From assembly GCF_005877005.1 (NCBI RefSeq), contig NZ_SSNH01000013.1:1-64000 (forward strand): 64,000 nucleotides of DNA, in the 5' to 3' direction. Made by a program: the position numbers and the translations under genes. Source of the stretch: Sinomonas susongensis. Its GTDB lineage: Bacteria; Actinomycetota; Actinomycetes; Actinomycetales; Micrococcaceae. Under the pieces are notes generated by a model. The model was not told the origin of the DNA and made no database searches. It saw only the letters and a program-made list of their open reading frames with translations. Shown here one piece after another: positions 1 through 8,215 of this stretch (the first letter of the stretch is position 1; each line of letters begins with the position of its first letter).

Positions 1-64
1 TCCGCTTTCCAATCCCCGCCTGGATCATCAGCCGATCCTCAGCAGTCAGCTCCCTACGCGCCAT
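1..64 (-). CDS. N-terminal fragment, possibly IS30-type transposase (cut by window start)
   Basis: The frame opens with ATG at 62-64 and runs without a stop to base 1 (21 codons, beginning MARRELTAEDRLMIQAG). A good ribosome binding site (GAGGAG) lies about 5 bases upstream. A short basic start followed by L-x-x-E-D-R-x-x-I-x-x-G resembles the beginning of IS30-family transposases and other HTH_38 proteins. Only 21 residues are visible, so the family is a guess; that it is a translated start is more likely than not. Confidence 0.35.
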   Translation of the reverse strand, partial: MARRELTAEDRLMIQAGIGKR

Positions 65-160
65 GCGACTCCTCAGCTCATGCCCCCGAAATCATCGCAA
101 GCGTTGCTTCGAAGTCCTGAACTCAAGATAAGCGGGCTGGAGGAACCGGCCTAGCGGTCA

Positions 161-175
161 GTGCTTCCGGAGCAC
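161..175. terminator. Small hairpin downstream of the phosphodiesterase
   Basis: GTGCT and AGCAC form a perfect 5-bp stem around the loop TCCGG, 12 bases beyond the phosphodiesterase stop codon. There is no T-run on either strand, so a terminator role is only suggested by position. Confidence 0.2.
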
Positions 176-187
176 CGGCCCACAGGG

Positions 188-1846
188 TCAGTCTTCCGGG
201 AGGACCTTGGTGCCCTCGATCTGCACTGCCTTGAGCGCGTTCGTGTTGAGGCCGAGCTCACGCAGGATGGTCGGGGCGATCTGCGTGGTCTCCACCGAGC
301 TCGTCACGGTCAAGTGGTGCGAGCCGGTGCCCTCGGACACCACGATCGGAACGTGGCGGTCCTGCGGGTCTGCGCCACCGTGCTCCGCGATCTTGCCCTT
401 GCCGCCCGTGTAGACCACGCCGTGCTGGACGATGCCGAAGATGTCCGGGATGCGGGAATCGTTCGCGGAGGTGTGGAAGTAGTCCGCGACCTGGGAGCCG
501 GCGTAGACGGTCGCGAGGCCCGAGTTCTGGACCGTCAGCGGCGATCCGCTGATGTTGTTGCCCGCGGCCGAGTGGGTGAGCAGGTACTGCTTGGCGAAGT
601 CCGCGGCGGCCTGGGTGTGCTGGGTCAGCCAGAGCTGCATGATGTCGTCGTCGGTCGACATCGCGACGAGGTTGCCGGTGTGGCCGGCCGCCTGCCAAGC
701 GGCGTTGAGGCCGTCGGTGATGGCTCCGTCGGGAACCCGCTTGAGCGCGGCCGGATCGGTGGGCGACTGGCCGTGCTTCGCGGAGAGGATCACGGTCGTC
801 TTCTTGGCGTCCGGGGTCTTCGCGATCGCCGCGGTCATCTGGCCGACCTCGGTGTTGATGTAGTCGAGGGCTCGCGTCAGGAGCGGGCCCGGGGTCACGC
901 CGTCGGTGAGGTATCCGCCCGCGAGGCCGTCGGAGGTCGGGAGCTTCTGGGCCGTGGAGACGGTCTGGAAGTTCATGCCGAAGATGCCGGGCTCGCCCGT
1001 GTTCTGCGCCCCGGAGTGGTCCTTGCCCGCGATCTCGTTGAGGACGGCCTGGACCTTGTACGTGTCGTACTGCTGGGTGGCCGCGTTGTCCGAGGTCCAG
1101 TCGCCCGAGTAGCCGGCGATCGAGGCGTCCGAGTTGATCTCCGGCGCGAAGAGGTCGTCCACACCGGTGCCCGAGGGGCCGCTGAGGATGTCGTAGGCCA
1201 CGTGCTTGTCCGACCACGCGGTGTGGAGCCCGGCCTGCTTCGCGACCTCGAAGATCGTGTTCACCTTGAGGTACTGGTTCGGGTACACGGGCTTGCACGT
1301 GGTCGGATCAACCGGGAGGGCGGCCGGGTTGAGGAGCGACTTCGCGTTCCCGGTCATCTGGAGGATGCTGTTCGGCAGGCCCGGGAGGCCCTGGCCGGCG
1401 TCGAGCGCGTTCGGGTTGCGGTCGGCCGCCTCGGTGTACGCGACCTCGGCGCCGGGGGTCGCGCCCGCGCAGTTCGTGGTGCCTGCCGGGAGGAGGGCGC
1501 GGTTGTACGTGTCGTCGTAGTAGACGCCGGTCGTGCCCGGGTTGCCGCCGGTCGCCTGGGCGACCAGCCCGGGAAACGAGTCGGAGGGGACCGGGGTCTG
1601 CGCGTTCGTGTAGCTCGTGCCGTGGCCGACGAGGCTGGCGAGCGCGGACGCGGGGTGGGTCTTGACGTACCAGTCGAGATCCGACTGGTGCAGGCCGTCC
1701 ACCGAGAGGAGGAGGACGTGCTTGTCCGAGTTGGCCCGCTGCGCCGTCGACGCGACGGGGGACGCGGCAGCGGCGGTCGCGGCAGTCGTCGCGGCGATGG
1801 CCGCGCCGAGCACGACCGCGGCGGCGCGCTTGGTGGTGGTCTTCAT
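188..1846 (-). CDS. Secreted alkaline-phosphatase-superfamily phosphodiesterase (NPP-like)
   Basis: 552 aa. The start at 1846 (MKTTTKRAAA) was chosen because GGAG lies 5 bases upstream and a signal peptide follows directly: basic N-end, then an Ala-rich core with probable cleavage after the Ala run near residue 29. Starting earlier would bury the signal. Alkaline phosphatase/nucleotide pyrophosphatase fold motifs are seen: SVDGL (metal Asp), PSDSFPG (nucleophile loop), SDKH, SAKHG and DRHVP (metal ligands). Such enzymes hydrolyse phosphodiesters or phosphomonoesters outside the cell; substrate is unknown. It stands alone, with a GDPD gene upstream on the same strand, and both could serve phosphate scavenging (inference). 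Confidence 0.85.
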   Translation of the reverse strand: MKTTTKRAAAVVLGAAIAATTAATAAAASPVASTAQRANSDKHVLLLSVDGLHQSDLDWYVKTHPASALASLVGHGTSYTNAQTPVPSDSFPGLVAQATGGNPGTTGVYYDDTYNRALLPAGTTNCAGATPGAEVAYTEAADRNPNALDAGQGLPGLPNSILQMTGNAKSLLNPAALPVDPTTCKPVYPNQYLKVNTIFEVAKQAGLHTAWSDKHVAYDILSGPSGTGVDDLFAPEINSDASIAGYSGDWTSDNAATQQYDTYKVQAVLNEIAGKDHSGAQNTGEPGIFGMNFQTVSTAQKLPTSDGLAGGYLTDGVTPGPLLTRALDYINTEVGQMTAAIAKTPDAKKTTVILSAKHGQSPTDPAALKRVPDGAITDGLNAAWQAAGHTGNLVAMSTDDDIMQLWLTQHTQAAADFAKQYLLTHSAAGNNISGSPLTVQNSGLATVYAGSQVADYFHTSANDSRIPDIFGIVQHGVVYTGGKGKIAEHGGADPQDRHVPIVVSEGTGSHHLTVTSSVETTQIAPTILRELGLNTNALKAVQIEGTKVLPED

Positions 1847-1992
1847 GATTCTCCGTTCCGGCGCCCGCAGCGCCTCATACGTAGGGCCCGCCCGAAGGGG
1901 CCACAAGCGATGGTGCCAGCGCAGGACCGGCTATAGCGGTCCGGGAGGGAGAGTTCGAGGAGAGTTCCCCTGCATGTTGCATTTCTCCCCGA

Positions 1993-2009
1993 AAATTCTC
2001 CGGGAATTT
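1993..2009. repeat. AT-rich inverted repeat upstream of the phosphodiesterase
   Basis: AAATTC and GAATTT flank TCCGG inside the 203-bp gap between the phosphodiesterase start and the GDPD stop. This patch is markedly AT-rich for the window, as expected for a promoter/operator region of the secreted phosphodiesterase. No convincing -35/-10 pair could be fixed. The role is inferred from position only. Confidence 0.3.
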
Positions 2010-2049
2010 GGAGCTGTTTTTCCTTCTGAGGTGCAAGATGCGGATCGGA

Positions 2050-2826
2050 TCAGGAACCCGGCGGCCACTCGCTTCGCGCGGCGAGGACGTCGCGGAGCAG
2101 GTCCGCACGGTCCGTCACGAGCCCGTCTACGCCGAGGTCCAGCAGCCGCACCATGTCGGACGCCTCGTTGACGGTCCAGACGTGGACCTGCCGCCCGAGG
2201 GCATGGGCCCGTGAGAGGAATCGCGGGGTCACGACGGGCAGGCTCCCCCTGCGCTCGGGCACCTGGAAGCAGTCGACGTCGCGCAGCACCCAGCGGAGCA
2301 CCCCCGGCGGGAGGGCCGGGGCAGCGGCCGCGAGCAGCGCCGTCGTCCGCACGCCGGCCGACGACGGGACGCGCCGTGAGAGCCGCGAAAGGACCGCGCG
2401 GCGTCGTGCGTCGGAGAACGAGGCGACGAGGATCCGGTCGTGGAGCCCCAGCCTCTCGATCGCGGCCGCAAGCGGCGCGATCGCCGCGGAGGTCTTGACG
2501 TCGACGTTGAGGCACGCGCCCGGGAGCTCCTCGGCGAGCTCCTCGAAGCGCACGACCCTCTCGGTGCCACCGATCCGGGCACGCGAAACCTCCGCCCAGG
2601 TGAGGGCGGCGATGCGGCCCGAGCGGTCCGTCACCCTGTCGAGGGTGTCGTCGTGGAAGGCGACGAGGACGCCGTCCGCTGTGGCGTGCACGTCCGTCTC
2701 GAGGTGGGTGAAGCCGAGCTCCCAGGCAGCCCGGAAGGCCGTCAGCGTGTTCTCGAGCCCCGCGAGCGAGAAACCGCGGTGGGCGAGCGCGAGGGGAGGC
2801 GGGTGCAGGTAGCTCACGCGCCTCAC
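2050..2826 (-). CDS. Glycerophosphodiester phosphodiesterase
   Basis: 258 aa, full length for a compact cytosolic GDPD. It hydrolyses glycerophosphodiesters to glycerol-3-phosphate and an alcohol. TIM-barrel signatures are present: AHRG near residue 15, ENT (metal Glu) near 25, E-T-D-V near 43 and the catalytic HDD near 57. No signal peptide is seen. GTG at 2826 is used; a second in-frame GTG three codons later is possible. It is divergent from the Nudix gene by 44 bases and upstream of the secreted phosphodiesterase, which suggests phospholipid/phosphate recycling. Confidence 0.88.
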   Translation of the reverse strand: MRRVSYLHPPPLALAHRGFSLAGLENTLTAFRAAWELGFTHLETDVHATADGVLVAFHDDTLDRVTDRSGRIAALTWAEVSRARIGGTERVVRFEELAEELPGACLNVDVKTSAAIAPLAAAIERLGLHDRILVASFSDARRRAVLSRLSRRVPSSAGVRTTALLAAAAPALPPGVLRWVLRDVDCFQVPERRGSLPVVTPRFLSRAHALGRQVHVWTVNEASDMVRLLDLGVDGLVTDRADLLRDVLAARSEWPPGS

Positions 2827-2870
2827 GGTACGCCGACACCTTCCAGCCGCATCCGGGTAGGCTCGAATCC

Positions 2871-3389
2871 ATGGAGAAGCTGCGCCGCACCGAGGAACGG
2901 CCCACCGAGGAACTGAGCCCGGTCAGCCGGGAGTACTTCCGCACCCTGCCCCGCCGTCGAGTCGCCGCTGGCCTCGTGATCCGTGACGAGGAGGGGTCCG
3001 TCCTGGCCGTGAAGCCGAACTACAAGGAGGGCTGGCTCCTGCCCGGCGGCACCGTCGACCCAGGCGAGGCGCCCCGCACGGCGGCCCGTCGCGAAGGCCG
3101 CGAGGAGCTCGGGCTCGACATCGAGCCCGGCGCGCTCCTGCTCATCGCACATTCGGCGTTCCCGGACCCAGTCGGCGACGGGCTCGTCTTCCTGTACGAC
3201 GGCGGGAGCCTGCCCGACAGCGAAGAGATCACCCTCCAGGAGGAGGAGCTGACCGAGTGGAAGTTCGTGACGCCGGCGGAATTCGTGGAGTACTTCGGCG
3301 ACCACGGCTCAGTCCACGTCGGTGCGGCCCTCACCGGGCTGGTCGAGGGCCGCACCCTCGAGCTCGAGGACGGGGTAGAACTCGTATGA
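2871..3389 (+). CDS. Nudix hydrolase
   Basis: 172 aa. The Nudix box is complete: G-x5-E-x7-REGREELGL at about residues 60-82, with Gly where an aliphatic residue is usual in REUxEExGU. This metal-binding helix hydrolyses nucleoside-diphosphate-linked substrates; the true substrate cannot be told. The protein has a charged N-terminal extension of about 30 residues. Its TGA overlaps the ATG of the following PhzF reading frame (ATGA at 3386-3389), so the two were built as a translationally coupled pair. Confidence 0.85.
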   Translation: MEKLRRTEERPTEELSPVSREYFRTLPRRRVAAGLVIRDEEGSVLAVKPNYKEGWLLPGGTVDPGEAPRTAARREGREELGLDIEPGALLLIAHSAFPDPVGDGLVFLYDGGSLPDSEEITLQEEELTEWKFVTPAEFVEYFGDHGSVHVGAALTGLVEGRTLELEDGVELV

Positions 3390-3412
3390 CTCTCCCGTTC
3401 AGCTAGGTCGAC
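3386..3412 (+). other. Cut-off 5' end of the PhzF reading frame with in-frame TAG
   Basis: ATG at 3386 opens six codons (MTLPFS), then TAG at 3404-3406, then VD in the same frame as the downstream PhzF ORF. PhzF-family proteins typically start with a short strand ending in Q-V-D-V-F-T-D, so TAG sits exactly where Gln is expected (CAG to TAG is one base). The stretch overlaps the Nudix stop codon. Confidence 0.7.
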
Positions 3413-4219
3413 GTGTTCACGGACGAATTCCTCGGGGGCAACCCGGTCGCGGTCGTGCACGACGCCGTGGGAGTCTCCGACGAGTCGATGGCAGCGTTCG
3501 CCCGCTGGACCAACCTCTCCGAGACCACCTTCCTCCTCCCGCCGACCCAGGCCGGCGCCGACTACCGCCTCCGGATCTTCACTCCCGGCGGGGAGCTGCC
3601 CTTCGCGGGCCACCCCACACTCGGCTCTGCCCGGGCGTGGCTCGAGGCCGGCGGGGTCCCCAAGGAGGGCGGACAGCTGGTCCAGGAGTGCGGGGTGGGG
3701 CTCGTGGACCTCAGGGACGACGGCGGGCGCCTGGCCTTCGCCGCTCCGCCGCTCCAGCGCTCCGGTCCCGTTGACCAAGAAGAAGTCGCCGTGGTCGCGG
3801 GCTCGCTCGGGCTTGCGGCGGACGACGTCGTGGACGCGGCGTGGGTGGACAACGGGCCGGGGTGGGTAGCCGTGCTCCTGCGCGATGCGGAAACCGTCCT
3901 CGGTCTGCGGCCCGACTTCCCGTCGATGGGCAGCTACAAGGTCGGCGTGATCGGCCCGTATGCGGACGGCTCGGAGGCGGCCTTCGAGGTCCGGGCGTTC
4001 TGCCCGGACCTCGCCGTCCCAGAGGACCCCGTGACCGGGAGCCTCAACGCCGGCCTCGCACAGTGGCTCATCGGGAGCGGGCGAGCACCGTCGTCGTACA
4101 CGGTGCAGCAAGGCACGGTCCTCGGCCGCGGCGGGCGGGTCCACGTTACGTCGGACGGTGAGGACGTCTGGATCGGGGGCGACACCGTCGTCGGGATCCG
4201 CGGGAGCGTCGAGCTGTAG
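3413..4219 (+). CDS. PhzF-family isomerase/epimerase-like protein, 5' end interrupted by amber codon
   Basis: 268 aa from GTG 3413. PhzF proteins share the diaminopimelate epimerase fold and isomerise small metabolites. Visible family features: VFTDEFLGGNPVAVV at the N-end, NLSETTFLL with the catalytic Glu, FTPGGELPFAGHPTLG, and DPVTGSLN near the C-end. The body is intact and uninterrupted. The natural start appears to be ATG 3386, separated by an in-frame TAG at 3404; initiation at GTG 3413 (weak AGG 5 bases upstream) would lose the first beta strand. It may be a recent pseudogene, a re-initiated protein or suppressed by read-through. Confidence 0.7.
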   Translation: MFTDEFLGGNPVAVVHDAVGVSDESMAAFARWTNLSETTFLLPPTQAGADYRLRIFTPGGELPFAGHPTLGSARAWLEAGGVPKEGGQLVQECGVGLVDLRDDGGRLAFAAPPLQRSGPVDQEEVAVVAGSLGLAADDVVDAAWVDNGPGWVAVLLRDAETVLGLRPDFPSMGSYKVGVIGPYADGSEAAFEVRAFCPDLAVPEDPVTGSLNAGLAQWLIGSGRAPSSYTVQQGTVLGRGGRVHVTSDGEDVWIGGDTVVGIRGSVEL

Positions 4220-4230
4220 GTCCCCCGGGG

Positions 4231-5148
4231 CTACTCGACCAGCTCGGCCGGCTCCGCCACGACGTCGACCATCGCCTCGCCGCGGAGGACGGTGATCTCC
4301 GTGCGCTGCCCGATTGCGTCCTCGAACATGTGCCGTTGGAGGGACTGGGCGTCCGCGAGCGGCGAGCCGTTGATGGCGAGCAGCAGGTCGCCGGGCCGGA
4401 TGCCGCTCAGCGCCGCTGGGCTCCCCGTGACGACCTCGGCGACCCGGAGGGCGCGCTTCCGCCCCGTGCGTGCCACCCAACGGTCGTCCAGGGGGGTCGG
4501 GACGCTCACGAGGCCGAGATAGGCGCGCCGCACCCGTCCGTCCTCCCGCAGCGCGCGGAGGATCCGGCGCGTGGTCGCGTTGATGGGAACCGCGAGCCCG
4601 AGCCCGATTCCGGCCACAGCCGTATTGATCCCGACGACGCGGCCCTTCGAGTCCGCGAGCGCGCCCCCGGAGTTGCCCGGGTTGAGGGCGGCGTCGGTCT
4701 GGATGACGTCTTCGATGAGGCGGGATGCAGTCCGCCCCTGCGCCGGCATCGAGCGGCCGAGCGCGCTCACGACGCCAGCCGTCACGCTGCCTTCGAGGCC
4801 GAGCGGACTTCCCACGGCGACCACGAGTGAACCGACGAGGAGCCGGTCCGCGTTGCCGAACTCGGGCGGCTCGGGCACCGGGACAGCGGTGCGCAGGACC
4901 GCCAGATCGGAGAGGGGGTCCCGGCCCACCACGTAGAAGCGTCCGGACGAACCGTCGGCAAACGCGACCTCACCCTCCGAAAGGCGCCCGACGACGTGGG
5001 CGTTCGTGACCAAGTGGCCCTCCGCGCTCATCACGACGGCCGAGCCCGCGCCACGCACAGTACGCACGGAGGCGACCCGTGGCGTCAGGTGCCGGGCGAC
5101 GCCCGTCACGACCTCGGAGTAGGCGTCAAGGACTTCGTCATCGCTCAT
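4231..5148 (-). CDS. HtrA/DegP-like serine protease with PDZ domain, apparently cytosolic
   Basis: 305 aa from ATG 5148; a GTG start at 5229 would add 27 residues with no membrane segment. The chymotrypsin-like triad is complete: His in TNAHVV, Asp in LSDLAVL and Ser in NPGNSGGAL. A C-terminal PDZ domain (about residues 215-300) includes GIRPGDLLLAING. Unlike most HtrA proteins there is no signal peptide or N-terminal anchor, so it probably acts in the cytoplasm on misfolded or specific substrates. It is convergent with the PhzF gene (11 bases between stops). No clear ribosome binding site precedes ATG 5148. Confidence 0.82.
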   Translation of the reverse strand: MSDDEVLDAYSEVVTGVARHLTPRVASVRTVRGAGSAVVMSAEGHLVTNAHVVGRLSEGEVAFADGSSGRFYVVGRDPLSDLAVLRTAVPVPEPPEFGNADRLLVGSLVVAVGSPLGLEGSVTAGVVSALGRSMPAQGRTASRLIEDVIQTDAALNPGNSGGALADSKGRVVGINTAVAGIGLGLAVPINATTRRILRALREDGRVRRAYLGLVSVPTPLDDRWVARTGRKRALRVAEVVTGSPAALSGIRPGDLLLAINGSPLADAQSLQRHMFEDAIGQRTEITVLRGEAMVDVVAEPAELVE

Positions 5149-5251
5149 ACATGGGAAAACGCGCAAGGCGCCGGCGCCGATTCCGTTGATCGCCGCAGGC
5201 GAACCCAACCAATGTGGGTCGTCAAACACAGATCGAAGTTTGAACCATGCC

Positions 5252-5263
5252 GATACGGGTATC
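5252..5263. repeat. Short perfect dyad in the htrA / small-membrane-protein intergenic region
   Basis: GATAC-GG-GTATC lies between the divergent protease gene and the small membrane protein gene, and a further GTATCC follows about 10 bases later. The position suits an operator, but a 5-bp dyad is weak evidence. Confidence 0.25.
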
Positions 5264-5303
5264 AGTCCAACACGTATCCACTAACCGAACTGAGGAGGCC
5301 ACC

Positions 5304-5453
5304 GTGCTGCTGTGGATCGCCATTATCCTGTTCGTCCTCTGGCTCTTGGGCTTCATCGCCCTGCCGACCCTGGGTGGATGGGTGCACATCCTGATCGTTC
5401 TCGCAGTGATTGCACTCATCGTCCATCTGGTGCGCGGCCGGAGGGCGGTCTAG
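5304..5453 (+). CDS. Small hydrophobic membrane protein, lmo0937/DUF5670-like
   Basis: 49 aa from GTG 5304, fixed by GAGGAG at 5292-5297. The sequence is nearly all membrane: LLWIAIILFVLWLLGF, a Gly-Trp turn, then HILIVLAVIALIVHLVRG and a short basic end. This two-helix pattern matches the lmo0937 family of tiny membrane proteins, which have no established function and are often stress-associated. A second, longer relative follows 188 bases downstream on the same strand. Confidence 0.7.
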   Translation: MLLWIAIILFVLWLLGFIALPTLGGWVHILIVLAVIALIVHLVRGRRAV

Positions 5454-5641
5454 CAGCAACACGCTGACTGCCCCGGCCCTATCAGACGCCTCGCCGAGGT
5501 GCTGCGCGCGGATCGCCATTCGGCCGATCCGGACGCGGCGCCTCGGCGTCGGCGTGTCTGGGGTTCCTTCTCCACCATGGCCCGGGACTTCCGGGGCGTG
5601 CAGAATGTGCTTGCAGGCAATCCCGTACAGGAGGTAGCACC

Positions 5642-5869
5642 TTGATCTGGATCGCGCTGGTCCTTTTTGTCATCTGGCTCCTCGGCGTCATCGTGAATAT
5701 CGGCGTCGGGATCCACATGGTGCTTTTCGTGGCTGTCGGCTTCTTCATCGTCTGGGCGGCGACCCGGGCGGGCGAGCACCGCTACGACGAAGTCGAGCAC
5801 ACGGTCGTCACGACCCAGCCGGCGGTGGGCGACCAAGGTGCCCACCGGACCCGGGAGCTCAGGAAGTAG
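5642..5869 (+). CDS. Small membrane protein related to the preceding one
   Basis: 75 aa from a TTG start supported by a strong AGGAGG at 5629-5634. Residues 1-40 repeat the upstream protein's layout (IWIALVLFVIWLLGVI, then HMVLFVAVGFFIVWA), followed by a hydrophilic tail of about 35 residues rich in E, H and T. It looks like a diverged duplicate with an added cytosolic tail. No function is known. The 188 bases between the two genes show no other gene. Confidence 0.65.
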   Translation: MIWIALVLFVIWLLGVIVNIGVGIHMVLFVAVGFFIVWAATRAGEHRYDEVEHTVVTTQPAVGDQGAHRTRELRK

Positions 5870-5874
5870 GGCCC

Positions 5875-6687
5875 CTACCCCGCCTTGCGCAGGCCCGCAA
5901 GCTTGCGCTCGAGGACCTGCGCAACGCCGTCGTCCTCGATGCCCGGGGCGTGCAGCTCTGTGGCGGCGAGGGCGCGTGGGTGGCCTGAGGCCATCGCGTA
6001 GCCCTCGCCCGCCCAGGTGAGCATCTCGACGTCGTTCGGCATGTCCCCGAAGGCGACGACGTCCTCCGCCGGAACCCCGAGTGCATGCGCGTACTCGGCG
6101 AGCGTGACGGCCTTGTTGACGCCGAGCGGCGCCATCTCGAGCATCGTGAGGTCGAGCGCGGAGTGCGTGATGGACACAAGGTGCCCGACGTGGGGGGCCA
6201 CGGCCCGGAAATAGTCCTCGGCGGACATATCTTCGATCTTCGCCATGAACTTCACCACCTCGTCCCCGGACACGAGGTCCTCGAGCTCGCCGTGGCGCAC
6301 CTCCCCCAGGAGGTGGCGGTGCCGAGGCTCCGCGAATCCCGTCTCCATGACGAACTCGTGGGCGGTCTCGGCGGCGAACGTCGTCTCGGGGAACAGCCCG
6401 CGGATGATGTCCCGCGCCTCGAGCATCGTGTGGCGTGCGATGCCCTGCGACGAGACCACGGACATCGTCGAGAGGTCGTAGACGAGCGCACCGTTCGAGC
6501 AGATGACCGTCCCCGTATGGCGGAGCTGCTCGCTGAGCGGGGTGAGCCAGCGGGCCGGTCGGCCGGTTACGAAGACGACCGCGACGCCCGCCGCCTCGCA
6601 CGACTGCAGAGCTCGGATGGTCCGCCCGGAGATACGCCCATCGCGGCTCAGGATCGTGCCGTCGATGTCGCTTGCGACAAGCCTCAC
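5875..6687 (-). CDS. HAD-superfamily phosphatase, Cof type
   Basis: 270 aa from GTG 6687. HAD motif I DIDGT is at residues 7-11, motif II is in FVTGRP, the Lys is in the VNKAVTL region and motif IV is [10 protein letters not shown]. The large cap domain between motifs II and III (about residues 85-185) is of the C2/Cof type. Such proteins dephosphorylate sugar phosphates, flavin or pyridoxal precursors; the substrate is not predictable. Its GTG overlaps the TGA of the PEBP-like gene (GTGA), so it is translationally coupled to it. Confidence 0.85.
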   Translation of the reverse strand: MRLVASDIDGTILSRDGRISGRTIRALQSCEAAGVAVVFVTGRPARWLTPLSEQLRHTGTVICSNGALVYDLSTMSVVSSQGIARHTMLEARDIIRGLFPETTFAAETAHEFVMETGFAEPRHRHLLGEVRHGELEDLVSGDEVVKFMAKIEDMSAEDYFRAVAPHVGHLVSITHSALDLTMLEMAPLGVNKAVTLAEYAHALGVPAEDVVAFGDMPNDVEMLTWAGEGYAMASGHPRALAATELHAPGIEDDGVAQVLERKLAGLRKAG

Positions 6688-7244
6688 TGGACCTCGAAGT
6701 AGCCGGTGAGCTGCGCCCGGCCGAGCGTGTGGAAGAACAGGTTGAAGCCGAGGAAGGCCGGCGTCGCATCCGGGCCGATGTCGAGCCGGTCGACGTCGAC
6801 CGCGTGCACCGTCACGATGTAGCGGTGGGGGCCGTGGCCCTTCGGCGGGGCCGCGCCGACGAAGCCCGCGTACCCGGCGTCGTTCTTCAGCTCGAGCGCG
6901 CCCTCGGGAAGGCTCGCGTCCGAGTCGGAAGGGCCCATCCCGTCCGCACTGCCGCCCGCGCCCTCGGGCAGCTCGTCGACGGTTGCGGGGATGTTCGCGA
7001 CGGCCCAGTGCCAGAAGCCGCTCGCAGTGGGGGCGTCGGGGTCGTACACCGTGACGCAGTAGCTCTTGGTGCCCTCGGGCGCCCCGGACCAGGTCAGCTG
7101 GGGCGAGAGGTCCTTGCCGCCCGGCACCTGGAACACGCCGCTCACCTGGTTGGGGGCCAGCGTGCCGCCGTCCGTGATGTCCTCCGACGTCACGGTGAAC
7201 GGCTCGACCTGGGGCAGGTCGTCGTACGGATTGTGCTTGGCCAT
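6684..7244 (-). CDS. YbhB/YbcL family PEBP-like protein
   Basis: 186 aa; ATG 7244 is preferred over GTG 7250 because AAGGAG then sits 5 bases upstream. Phosphatidylethanolamine-binding-protein fold features are present: [12 protein letters not shown], the VTVYDPDAP loop with anion-pocket residues, [10 protein letters not shown] and [11 protein letters not shown]. Bacterial members are soluble, and their ligand is mostly unknown. It is the first gene of a pair with the HAD phosphatase, and the sugar kinase gene lies upstream on the same strand. Confidence 0.88.
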   Translation of the reverse strand: MAKHNPYDDLPQVEPFTVTSEDITDGGTLAPNQVSGVFQVPGGKDLSPQLTWSGAPEGTKSYCVTVYDPDAPTASGFWHWAVANIPATVDELPEGAGGSADGMGPSDSDASLPEGALELKNDAGYAGFVGAAPPKGHGPHRYIVTVHAVDVDRLDIGPDATPAFLGFNLFFHTLGRAQLTGYFEVQ

Positions 7245-7271
7245 GAACACTCCTTTGCTCGGTTGGCCCGC

Positions 7272-8210
7272 CTACAGCGGGAGGACGTCCCTCACTTCGG
7301 CCCGGGTGGGCGGGTTGGCGCCCGGGCGGGAGACGGTGACCGCGGCCGCGCGGGCCGCGAAGTCGAGGATGCGGCGCAGCTCTTCGACGTCTGTCCGGCG
7401 AAGCTCCGGCCGGCGCTGGGCCCCGTCGAGCTCGCGGTCGACGATGCCGCTGAGGAGCGCGGACATGAACGAATCGCCGGCACCGACGGTGTCCGCGACG
7501 CGGACCTTCGCGGCGGGGACCTCGGCCTCGCCGGCGCCGCAGATGCCCCAGGGTCCGTCGCCGCCGCGGGTCACGACGACGATCGACGGCCCCTCCGGCG
7601 CGCCGAGCGACTTCCAGCGGCGGGCCGACTCGAGGGGATCCGTCCCCGGGTACAGCCACTCGAGGTCCTCGTCCGAGGCCTTCACGACGTCCGCGAGCGC
7701 CACGAACCGCTCGACGAGCGGACGGACTGCTTCACGGTCGGTCGTGATGGTGGGGCGGCAGTTCGGGTCGAAGCCGATGGTCGCGCGCGGGCGCGCCCGT
7801 TCGACGGCGGAGAGCACCTGGGCTGCGCCCGGCTCGAGCACCGTCGCGATGGAACCGGTATGCAGGAGCGTCGTGGCACCGAGGATGTCCGAGAGGCGGT
7901 CCCGCAGGTCGGGGAGGTGCCAGTCGAGGTCGAACGTGTAGGTCGCGGCGCCCCTGTGGTCGAGCTCCGCGATCGCGACCGACGTCGGCGTGCCGTCCGG
8001 CGGAAGGGGCAAGAGGACTCCCGCAGCCTTGAGATGCTGGGTGAGGAGGCGTCCGTTGGCATCGTCGCCGTAGCGGCCGAGGAACTGCACGGGGTGGTCG
8101 AGGCGGGCGAGCCCGACTGCAACGTTGAGCGGACTGCCGCCGGGGTGCGCCTCCATGCCCGTCGGCTTGTGGACGACGTCGACGAGGCCCTCCCCAATGA
8201 CAGTGAGCAT
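7272..8210 (-). CDS. PfkB-family sugar kinase (fructokinase-like)
   Basis: 312 aa. It phosphorylates a sugar with ATP. Ribokinase-family signatures are present: N-terminal GEGLVDVVH, GGSPLNVAVGLARL near residues 24-37, and the C-terminal DTVGAGDSFMSALL with the catalytic Asp and anion hole near 236-249. The pattern fits fructokinase better than ribokinase, but the substrate is inferred. The stop of the upstream alpha/beta hydrolase gene is only 5 bases from this ATG, so the two are probably co-transcribed. Confidence 0.85.
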   Translation of the reverse strand: MLTVIGEGLVDVVHKPTGMEAHPGGSPLNVAVGLARLDHPVQFLGRYGDDANGRLLTQHLKAAGVLLPLPPDGTPTSVAIAELDHRGAATYTFDLDWHLPDLRDRLSDILGATTLLHTGSIATVLEPGAAQVLSAVERARPRATIGFDPNCRPTITTDREAVRPLVERFVALADVVKASDEDLEWLYPGTDPLESARRWKSLGAPEGPSIVVVTRGGDGPWGICGAGEAEVPAAKVRVADTVGAGDSFMSALLSGIVDRELDGAQRRPELRRTDVEELRRILDFAARAAAVTVSRPGANPPTRAEVRDVLPL

Positions 8211-8215
8211 GGGGC

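Noticed and set aside
161-1936. A 591-codon plus-strand frame opposite the secreted phosphodiesterase
   Set aside because: Antisense shadow: the minus-strand product has a signal peptide and all metal motifs, while the plus-strand translation is compositional noise.
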